Positions 1 through 5,226 of a stretch of 5,226 bases of DNA are shown piece after piece (the stretch's first letter is position 1; every line of letters starts with the position of its first letter). The DNA is from Bacteroidota bacterium (GTDB lineage: Bacteria > Bacteroidota > Bacteroidia > B-17B0 > Aurantibacillaceae): assembly GCA_005800865.1 (NCBI GenBank), contig SYEI01000136.1, positions 1 through 5,226 of the forward strand, in the 5' to 3' direction. A program made the translations under genes and the position numbers. The notes under the pieces were generated by a model. The model had not been told where the DNA came from and did not search any database. It was given only the letters and a program-made list of their open reading frames with translations.

Positions 1-125
1 ATTATGAAATCATTTATTGTCTTTGCATAGTACCCTATTAGTAGATCAAGATATAGCATCATAAATGAAATAGCGCTAAAAAGAATATTCTTATAAGCAT
101 TCGTTTTAATTTCAATGTTATTCAC
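1..125 (-). CDS. Possible N-terminal start of a further gene, running off the left edge (membrane-type)
   Basis: On the minus strand a frame opens at GTG (position 125) and stays open to the edge, giving 41 complete residues. The other two minus frames have stops in this stretch. The peptide has a short polar lead with Lys and Asn followed by a hydrophobic segment, NILFSAISFMMLYLDLLIG (13-31), as in the first transmembrane helix of a membrane protein. The frame continues open upstream to an in-frame TAA near 174, but holds no ATG; the first ATG codons are at residues 22 and 23 (62-57), inside the hydrophobic stretch. A polysaccharide flippase, polymerase or other membrane protein would fit the locus, but 41 residues do not allow a family call. 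It could also be a remnant or chance frame. Confidence 0.35.
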   Translation of the reverse strand, partial: MNNIEIKTNAYKNILFSAISFMMLYLDLLIGYYAKTINDFI

Positions 126-279
126 TAGATATCTTTTCCAAACACCCTTGACTCTTGTGATAGTAACATTTTATTTCTTGTCAATAAAGGAATAATCCGC
201 TAATTGCATCAATTGATTTTTATTTTTGATTTTTAATTTGACTGAAATTTATTTCCTCTATCTAGGATAAGTATCGGAA
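126..279. other. AT-rich intergenic stretch downstream of the sugar transferase
   Basis: The 154 bases between the sugar transferase stop and the possible next start are very AT-rich, with runs such as AATCAAAAATAAAAATCAATT on the minus strand. No strong stem with a following U tract is seen, only a weak TCCT/AGGA stem near 256-269. A TTGACA hexamer (184-179, minus) has no good -10 partner at normal spacing. Nothing else supportable is seen. Confidence 0.5.
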
Positions 280-1317
280 CTAATTACTTCTAACATTTTT
301 TAAAAGAATGTTCTTTAATGATTTCACTAAATAATAGATATCAGTTCTTAATGGCGCTTTTTGGTATGTTTCAATGTATTTAAGTTCTGATGACATAATT
401 TGTTCTAGGGTTACTGGTAAATCAGCATAAAAAGGTGGGATTAATCCAGGTTTTATAAGTAAACGCTTTTGTTTAAGTTCATCTGAGTATAAGCTTAAGT
501 AATGCTGACTAAGAGGGCGAACACCCACCAATTTTATTTCACCTTTTAAAAAATTGATAGCCATAGGTAATTCATCCAGCCATAATTTTCTAAATAATTT
601 TCCCCAGCTTGTTATTCTGTAATCATCTTTAAATTTTCCACCATCTCTCAAGTTATTGTTTTCAAAAATATAACTCTGCAAGTATTCGGCGTATGGATGC
701 ATTGTTCTTATTTTATATACTGTAATAAGTTTATTGTTTTTACCCAAACGTTTCATTTTAAATAGTATGCCAAACGACGGTGTTTTTGCTGGAATTTCGC
801 GCATTGTTTTTTTACAGGCAAAATAGGTTAGATTGCCAATTTCTTTGATCTCAATGACATCAAAGCCATTATATACCAACCGACCTAAAGCCTCTGCTTT
901 AGATAAAACTCGATTTCTGCCCGCCGTTAAAAAGAAATATAATTTGCGCGTAAGAAATAGTTTTGGGAAAATTCGTTTGAAAATGAAATCCAAGAAAAAA
1001 TAAATTTGCGCAACTAAAAAAGGATATTTTTTTAATAAACGATGCTTACGCTGAACATAGGTTTCTACAAAGCCGATGTATTTACCATCTATCGGAAGTT
1101 TTAAATTTACAGATTGTGTAAACTTATTAATCCCATTAATATCATTTACTTTATTAAGATTGACGATGTTTTTTAAATCAATCAATTCAATGGCTTCAAT
1201 ATTAAAAATACTAACTGTTTTGAGAATAATACTTGATTCAAAGCTATTACCAATATGTTTTGAGATAAACTCAAACGCATCAACACCTTGTTCCTTTATT
1301 AGTAATTCTTTATTCAT
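280..1317 (-). CDS. Bacterial sugar transferase (priming phosphoglycosyl transferase family)
   Basis: This 345-residue protein starts at ATG 1317 and ends in TAG. The C-terminal half is the bacterial sugar transferase domain, which in known members transfers a sugar-1-phosphate from a UDP-sugar to undecaprenyl phosphate at the inner membrane and so begins the repeat unit. Visible motifs are KMKRLGKNNKLITVYKIRTM (187-206), RITSWGKLFRKLWLDELP (234-251) with the likely catalytic Asp248-Glu249, LVGVRP (263-268) where most members have VGPRP, and KPGLIPPFYADLP (289-301). The N-terminal 95 residues have no multi-pass membrane block, unlike WcaJ/WbaP-type enzymes. The only hydrophobic stretch is about 98-120 (PFLVAQIYFFLDFIFKRIFP), which with its Asp and Pro resembles the re-entrant helix of the small PglC-like enzymes. 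Unusually, about 60 residues (roughly 121-180, containing RNRVLSKAEALGRL) separate it from the catalytic core. It follows the DUF354 gene after a 97-bp gap and is very likely part of the same locus. The sugar transferred is unknown. Confidence 0.9.
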   Translation of the reverse strand: MNKELLIKEQGVDAFEFISKHIGNSFESSIILKTVSIFNIEAIELIDLKNIVNLNKVNDINGINKFTQSVNLKLPIDGKYIGFVETYVQRKHRLLKKYPFLVAQIYFFLDFIFKRIFPKLFLTRKLYFFLTAGRNRVLSKAEALGRLVYNGFDVIEIKEIGNLTYFACKKTMREIPAKTPSFGILFKMKRLGKNNKLITVYKIRTMHPYAEYLQSYIFENNNLRDGGKFKDDYRITSWGKLFRKLWLDELPMAINFLKGEIKLVGVRPLSQHYLSLYSDELKQKRLLIKPGLIPPFYADLPVTLEQIMSSELKYIETYQKAPLRTDIYYLVKSLKNILLKNVRSN

Positions 1318-1414
1318 GTGTATATAGTACTCGTTTTAGTGAACACATGGTTGTCTAATTCATTTTCAAATAGACACGTTCATTGTACAATAATGCTCTA
1401 ATTTACTTATTTTT
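1318..1414. other. Gap between DUF354 gene and sugar transferase gene
   Basis: These 97 bases are the longest gap inside the otherwise tightly packed gene run. They carry a 10-bp perfect palindrome, ATTGTACAAT (1382-1391), and on the minus strand TCTATTTG (1373-1366), one base off the Bacteroidota -7 consensus TAnnTTTG, but with no TTTG -33 element at the expected distance. No terminator hairpin is evident. The gap may hold a weak promoter or a processing site, or may be plain spacer. Confidence 0.4.
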
Positions 1415-2452
1415 TTATTTTTCCAATAATCTAATCATAAATTCAGAAAAATCAATGCTTTGCTTGAGCATGTGGGTTCTTCTTTCCTGCCAAATCTGTT
1501 TTAAATTTTCAGTGTTTACAAAAGATCTTGTTACTTCAATTAATTTCTGAGGATTATCAGCTCTTATCCCAAAGGTAAGTTGAAATTTATGTTCCAGTTC
1601 TTCCAAATAAGCTAGTTCACCAACAAAGTCATTAAAACGTATGGCTGGTGTGCCTAATACTGCTGCTTCTGCGGTCATCGTTTGGCTATCGCCAATATAC
1701 ATATCGGCAAAGTATAAGGCATGATGAATGTCTAAAGGTGAAATTTGAATACGATATTTTTCAAATTGAGGTTCTAAAGGTCTTTCTGAGGTAATGTAAA
1801 TATTGCCATGAGGTAATAAAATATCAATTAACTGTTGTGCTATTGTTGTATCAATACCCGACTTACCCACATCGTGATAGGCCGTTAATTGAGCAAATCT
1901 CAGAATAAAATTTCTTTTTTTAAGGTCAAATATGTTTTCAACTTTAGTTGAATCTGGTGTAAAGTGGTTGGGATGCAGATACGCTAATTCATGATAACCA
2001 TTGTAGCCAATTTTTTTTGCATTCCATTTCCATGCACTACAGCAATTCGGACAAACCAAATAAGTGGCTAAAGGTCCGGCAATTTTTGCGAATTTAGGTA
2101 CCACCTCAAAATCATCTTCAAAAAATACATAAGATGGTATTCTGAATAGTTTACCAAGGATAGCAAGCTCGGCGGCTGAACCTGCTAATTTTGTTGGTTT
2201 ATATTTTAGGATGATTTTAGTAAGTGTTGCGATGCGTTTTATTAATGAAACATACAATGCAACTTTGCCGTTCTTTTTAAGTTTAGGAGCAATATTGATG
2301 TAAGGTAAATGACTATCAATTAATAGTTTCTCTAAAACATCTTTACTTTTAATAACAATAACAACCTTGTGCGATTTAGCCTGTAGGTTTTTAATAGATT
2401 CTTTAAATAAATGAAAATGAGCAGGGTGCCCAAGATATACTAAAACCGTCAT
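1415..2452 (-). CDS. DUF354 family protein, GT-B fold glycosyltransferase/UDP-sugar epimerase-like
   Basis: This 345-residue protein starts at ATG 2452, only 2 bp after the acyltransferase stop (TAA TT ATG), and ends in TAA. The N-terminus has GHPAHFHLFK (8-17), which resembles the nucleotide-sugar-enzyme opening found in DUF354 proteins. GSAAELAILGKLFRIPSYVFFEDD (91-114 region) is a Rossmann-like element, GYHELAYLHP (152-161) is a typical DUF354 central motif, and GDSQTMTAEAAVLGTPAIR (254-272) matches the C-terminal nucleotide-binding region shared with UDP-N-acetylglucosamine 2-epimerases and GT-B glycosyltransferases. The likely role is sugar transfer or sugar-nucleotide epimerisation on the cytoplasmic face. 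Three cysteines cluster at 134, 137 and 138 (CPNCC). No signal peptide or membrane segment is seen. Members of DUF354 are commonly found in surface-glycan loci, and very few have a proven reaction, so which of the two activities applies is open. Confidence 0.88.
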   Translation of the reverse strand: MTVLVYLGHPAHFHLFKESIKNLQAKSHKVVIVIKSKDVLEKLLIDSHLPYINIAPKLKKNGKVALYVSLIKRIATLTKIILKYKPTKLAGSAAELAILGKLFRIPSYVFFEDDFEVVPKFAKIAGPLATYLVCPNCCSAWKWNAKKIGYNGYHELAYLHPNHFTPDSTKVENIFDLKKRNFILRFAQLTAYHDVGKSGIDTTIAQQLIDILLPHGNIYITSERPLEPQFEKYRIQISPLDIHHALYFADMYIGDSQTMTAEAAVLGTPAIRFNDFVGELAYLEELEHKFQLTFGIRADNPQKLIEVTRSFVNTENLKQIWQERRTHMLKQSIDFSEFMIRLLEK

Positions 2453-2454
2453 AA

Positions 2455-3483
2455 TTAATCTAATCTATCAAATCTAACACCATAGCGAGAGAAAAAACTT
2501 ACCAATTCTTCGCCCACATCCGAACTGCCTTTTCTTGTTTTTTCATCTAAACTCAAAATCATTTTATAGGCAGTTTGTTTTGGTATACTTCCCTTTTTAA
2601 GAATTAATATCGAATCCGAAGAGTTAGGCGTAGTGTTTGAGAAAATTGATTCTAATCTTACAAAGGCTTGTTGTGATTTATTTTTTATAGTTAAACTCAA
2701 CGAATCTTCAGTTGCATTTTCGTCTACTGTAAATTGATGATGTTTAAGGTAAGTTACAAATTCTGAGAAAATTTCAGCCGTTATTTTTTGATGCTCAGTT
2801 TCTGATAATGGAGCAGGAAAGTTTTCTTTGATGATTTTTGCAGGTGAACCTGCAACCAAGGCATGAGCAGGAATGTCTTTATTTAACAAAGAATCAGCTC
2901 CTACTACAACTCCATCTCCAATGTTAACACCGGGCATAACAAAAACGCGCCAAGGTAACCACACTTTTTTTCCAATAGTAATTGGCGCAAACTTTACAGG
3001 ATAGCCTTCTAAGGCTGAGTTCCATGAACCATGTGTAAATAATAAACAATGTCCTCCTATGCCAGAATCGTCACCTATAATAATTGGTTTTGTTGGATTA
3101 ATATAACTGGCTTGCATAATAATGGTACGTTTTCCCATAATTAATGCTGATTCGGGCGTTTTCATGCCTCCAATGTAAACTTGCTCGTTTATTCTAGCAT
3201 CATCATCAATCGAAAACAATTCGGTATCTATGGCGCTCATAGCGCCAATTTTCACATAACGCCCAATTTTTATTTTGTTTGCTCTTACAATAGTGAAAAA
3301 TCCAATGCTTGATTTTTCACCTATTTTAACGTCTTTCCCAATCACTACGCAACCAATACTTAAATTTACATCCGCATCAATTTTATACCCTTTGAAACGG
3401 TACACCATTTTTTTTAAAAAGGATGGTAATAGTCCAATGGTAATGATATGTAAAACCGGAATTCTATTTTTTTTAATAAGCAT
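2455..3483 (-). CDS. Left-handed beta-helix (hexapeptide repeat) acyltransferase with C-terminal extension
   Basis: This 342-residue protein starts at ATG 3483, 23 bp after the deacetylase stop, and ends in TAA. Residues 11-31 form a short hydrophobic and basic N-terminal segment (IITIGLLPSFLKKMVYRFKG). From about 35 to 215 there are repeated hexapeptide-type turns such as VVIGKDVKIGEKSSIG, IKIGRYVKIGAMSAI, PIIIGDDSGIGG and ITIGKKVW, ending in VAGSPAKIIKE (210-220), the usual close of the acetyltransferase beta helix. GGHCLLFTHGSW (143-154) holds His residues in the region where family members have their catalytic His. It probably transfers acetyl or another acyl group from acyl-CoA or acyl-ACP to a sugar of the repeat unit. 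Residues 221-342 are not hexapeptide repeats and form a separate C-terminal domain that ends in SFFSRYGVRFDRLD. I recall similar tails in Bacteroidota acyltransferases of sugar loci, but do not know their role. Donor and acceptor cannot be read from the sequence. Confidence 0.9.
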   Translation of the reverse strand: MLIKKNRIPVLHIITIGLLPSFLKKMVYRFKGYKIDADVNLSIGCVVIGKDVKIGEKSSIGFFTIVRANKIKIGRYVKIGAMSAIDTELFSIDDDARINEQVYIGGMKTPESALIMGKRTIIMQASYINPTKPIIIGDDSGIGGHCLLFTHGSWNSALEGYPVKFAPITIGKKVWLPWRVFVMPGVNIGDGVVVGADSLLNKDIPAHALVAGSPAKIIKENFPAPLSETEHQKITAEIFSEFVTYLKHHQFTVDENATEDSLSLTIKNKSQQAFVRLESIFSNTTPNSSDSILILKKGSIPKQTAYKMILSLDEKTRKGSSDVGEELVSFFSRYGVRFDRLD

Positions 3484-3506
3484 ACGAATTGTGTTGCATG
3501 AAAATA

Positions 3507-4268
3507 CTACTTTTTTACAAATAATTTTTTGATACTATTTTTGATGTTTTGTAAAATTAACTCTTTTGTCCATAATACCATATTATCAGTCCAACGTTGC
3601 GGATGAATGTTTAACATGATTACAGGAGGCAGTTTATTCTCGTTAAAAGATTGTATAATATCATTAGTTGATTTAAAACTAAATTGATAATTAGATTTCA
3701 CCTTATCTCTTACACTAGATGTTGTATTATTCCATTGTCTTCCTGTATCAGTAATGTATAGTACTTTGGTGAAGTCTATATCGAAATAAGGTTCTCCAAT
3801 AATACCCAAATCATTGTAATTATATTTTTGCCATAATAAACGATTATCCCATTTTGATAAGGGACTGCCGTGCATACAAATTGTTTTTACCGGATAGTAG
3901 TTTCTAAAGAGTTTCAGTTTTTCGGTAAAGTGATGGTATGATTTTTCATAGTTACCATTGTTTAAAGCCATGTCTTCGTAATGATAACCAATCTCATGAT
4001 TCAGATCTTTTATTTTTTCAATGCAATCTGGATGAAGGCTTTGTTTAACAACTCTAAAATAATAGGAACCTTTAGCGCCTAACGAATTTTCAATAATAGC
4101 CGTATCAACTGAATTATTTGGTAAATCATCTACATCATGTCTTAAAATAAATACTATTGGGTATTGATGTCCATTAATAATGTAATCTTCATAAGACGTT
4201 AATTTGTAACCAGCATTTATAGCCGATTGCAATAGTTCTTTATAAATAACCAAAGTGAAATCACGCAT
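3507..4268 (-). CDS. Polysaccharide deacetylase-like protein (NodB/CE4 superfamily, WbmS-like)
   Basis: This 253-residue protein probably removes an acyl group from a sugar, as in the metal-dependent carbohydrate esterase family 4. Visible motifs are RHDVDD at 43-48 (the equivalent of the family's catalytic and metal-binding Asp motif), HEIGYHYE at 91-98 (the metal His pair, here H-x4-H instead of the classical H-x3-H), CMHGSP at 131-136, ITDTGRQW at 172-179 and LNIHPQRW at 219-226 (the late Leu/His motif). No signal peptide is seen, so it likely acts in the cytoplasm on a nucleotide-sugar or lipid-linked intermediate. I chose the ATG at 4268, which overlaps the upstream stop in ATGCGTGA, a usual arrangement for translational coupling. 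A TTG at 4289 would add seven residues but gives a 29-bp overlap and a weaker start codon. There is no clear ribosome binding site before either start. Stop is TAG. Deacetylase activity on a specific substrate is not proven by the sequence. Confidence 0.87.
   Translation of the reverse strand: MRDFTLVIYKELLQSAINAGYKLTSYEDYIINGHQYPIVFILRHDVDDLPNNSVDTAIIENSLGAKGSYYFRVVKQSLHPDCIEKIKDLNHEIGYHYEDMALNNGNYEKSYHHFTEKLKLFRNYYPVKTICMHGSPLSKWDNRLLWQKYNYNDLGIIGEPYFDIDFTKVLYITDTGRQWNNTTSSVRDKVKSNYQFSFKSTNDIIQSFNENKLPPVIMLNIHPQRWTDNMVLWTKELILQNIKNSIKKLFVKK
4261..4268 (-). promoter_or_regulatory. 8-bp stop/start overlap, likely translational coupling
   Basis: The sequence ATGCGTGA contains the ATG of the deacetylase gene and the TGA of the toroid protein gene in different frames. 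There is no convincing Shine-Dalgarno sequence upstream (minus-strand ACTAAGCAAC directly before the ATG), so initiation by ribosomes that finish the upstream gene is likely. This supports co-expression of the two proteins. Confidence 0.6.
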
Positions 4269-5226
4269 GTTGCTTAGTGTTTTTATCAAGTGTAATCATA
4301 AGTTCGGTTAATGCAACAAACATCCAGGCTTGGCCCCAACGCATAAAAGAAATTTTATTGGTGTAAGTCTTTAGTTTTCGATAATAGAAAAAACCTTTTT
4401 TATCTTGCATCTCAGTAATTGTCCAATTGGCAATGATTTTTGAAAAGTTTAAATATTCAGGATTTAATTTTTTCATTTTTGAAAAGCTTATAATTCCTTG
4501 AGTTTGATTATGTATTTCAACGGGATAGATTTTTGGCAATCTCCATTTAGATTGACCGCTTTCAAAAAATTGATGTTGACGATAATAAGCAGTTCCTTTT
4601 TCAATTGCTGTTTTATACGCATTATTTTCAATGTCACAGTATGTCATCACATCATCAATGCAATCAATTACATAACCCTGATGAAAATCAATTTGTACAC
4701 GTTCTTTACCATTATCATCAATACTATAATTCCAATGCCCATCCTCATGTTGTTTCGCTACTACAAAATCAACGGCTTTTAAGGCGTATGTTTTATAATG
4801 TTCCTCCTTCGTTATGTAATAAAGTTGAGCTAAAACAGTAGCCGCTAGCAAGCTGGCATTATAACAATTGTCTACTCCCAGCGTGGTATAGCTAATGCAA
4901 ATTCCTTCGGGCGTTTCGGTTTGGGGCAAATCATTTAAAATAAATAAACCAATACTTTTAAGTATGGTACTAGCTTCCTCATTTTTAGTTAGTTGATAAT
5001 ACTCAAAAATACCTTTTGCAACAAAAGCTGTTACTACAATATTAGGACTGTATGCACTTATATATTTTCCTGAACTGGCCCAATCAAAATTATAACCCCA
5101 ACAATATCCACTGTAACCTTTACTGTAATTATTTTTTAAAAGGTCAAAGAGTTCCTCAATTTGTTTTTTGTAATTTTTTTCAGGATAATGTTTTTGTAAT
5201 TTACAGTAAGCGTATAAAAACAAACC
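4261..5226 (-). CDS. Alpha/alpha-toroid protein of a polysaccharide locus (N-terminus cut by window edge)
   Basis: The visible part is 321 residues ending in TGA; the frame is open to the window edge. The first possible start inside the window is a TTG at 5223, but it sits in what looks like a continuing helix (GLFLYAYCKL), so the true start lies outside, probably some 50-60 residues upstream judging from family members I recall. Numbering from the first visible residue, the protein is a series of aromatic-rich helix pairs typical of six-hairpin glycosidase-like or terpenoid-cyclase-like toroids. Landmarks are WGYNFDW (43-49), HEDGHWNYS (160-168), DFHQGYVID (180-188), EIHNQTQGI (237-245) and MRWGQAWMF (295-303). 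There is no signal peptide or membrane segment in the visible part. Related proteins are often auto-labelled 'delta-aminolevulinic acid dehydratase', but nothing here supports a HemB-type enzyme. Conserved Asp, His, Trp and Glu residues would suit binding or cleaving a sugar chain, as in a lyase, hydrolase or epimerase; that is inference. It overlaps the deacetylase gene by 8 bp, so the two products probably work together. Confidence 0.85.
   Translation of the reverse strand, partial: GLFLYAYCKLQKHYPEKNYKKQIEELFDLLKNNYSKGYSGYCWGYNFDWASSGKYISAYSPNIVVTAFVAKGIFEYYQLTKNEEASTILKSIGLFILNDLPQTETPEGICISYTTLGVDNCYNASLLAATVLAQLYYITKEEHYKTYALKAVDFVVAKQHEDGHWNYSIDDNGKERVQIDFHQGYVIDCIDDVMTYCDIENNAYKTAIEKGTAYYRQHQFFESGQSKWRLPKIYPVEIHNQTQGIISFSKMKKLNPEYLNFSKIIANWTITEMQDKKGFFYYRKLKTYTNKISFMRWGQAWMFVALTELMITLDKNTKQHA

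Noticed and set aside
71..92. Adjacent palindromes TAGCGCTA (71-78) and AAGAATATTCTT (81-92)
   Set aside because: They fall inside the possible coding frame, have no loop or U tract, and short palindromes are common by chance in AT-rich DNA.
160..184. TTGACA-led sigma-70-like promoter before the possible left-edge gene (minus strand)
   Set aside because: There is no acceptable -10 hexamer at 16-18 bp spacing, and the Bacteroidota housekeeping sigma factor uses TTTG and TAnnTTTG elements instead.
256..270. Terminator after the sugar transferase gene
   Set aside because: Only a four-base-pair stem (TCCT/AGGA) is present and it is not followed by a run of U, so a rho-independent terminator is not supported.
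1076..1327. Plus-strand frame of 83 codons
   Set aside because: It lies antisense inside the sugar transferase gene and its translation resembles no known family; it is a shadow frame.
3275..3532. Plus-strand frame of 85 codons
   Set aside because: It is antisense to the acyltransferase start and its content follows from the repeats on the other strand.
4498..4841. Two overlapping plus-strand frames of 94 and 78 codons
   Set aside because: Both are antisense to the toroid protein gene, rich in Ile/Phe or His/Tyr as expected of AT-rich shadows, and have no supporting motifs.
5221..5223. TTG as the real start of the right-edge gene
   Set aside because: The frame is open to the edge (GGT before TTG) and the residues look like the inside of a helix, so the start is outside the window.

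Overview
The window looks like part of a surface-polysaccharide biosynthesis locus (O-antigen, capsule or exopolysaccharide) from an AT-rich member of the Bacteroidota. The lineage call is inference. It rests on the low GC content (roughly one third by eye), the lack of clear Shine-Dalgarno sequences before most starts, and the protein families themselves: a sugar transferase with a YKIRTMHPYAE motif and a PGLIPPFYADLP motif, a DUF354-type protein, and a toroid protein usually found in Bacteroidota glycan clusters. No rRNA, tRNA, CRISPR array, insertion sequence or integrase was seen.

All convincing genes lie on the minus strand and read from the right edge to the left. In transcription order they are: (1) an alpha-helical toroid protein whose N-terminus is cut by the right edge (4261-5226); (2) a polysaccharide deacetylase-like protein overlapping it by 8 bp (3507-4268); (3) a left-handed beta-helix acyltransferase with a long C-terminal extension, 23 bp further on (2455-3483); (4) a DUF354-type GT-B-like protein 2 bp further on (1415-2452); (5) after a 97-bp gap, a membrane-associated sugar transferase with an Asp-Glu catalytic pair (280-1317). 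After a further 154 bp an open frame with a hydrophobic segment runs off the left edge (1-125) and may be the start of the next gene.

The tight spacing of genes 1 to 4 suggests one operon. Gene 5 could be co-transcribed or have its own weak promoter. A plausible joint role (inference): gene 5 transfers a sugar-1-phosphate to undecaprenyl phosphate to begin the repeat unit, gene 4 adds or epimerises a sugar, genes 2 and 3 edit acyl groups (removal and addition), and gene 1 acts on the glycan in an unknown way. No gene here shows a classical antiviral or mobile-element signature. The least explained parts are the toroid protein, the C-terminal domain of the acyltransferase and the atypical N-terminal half of the sugar transferase.
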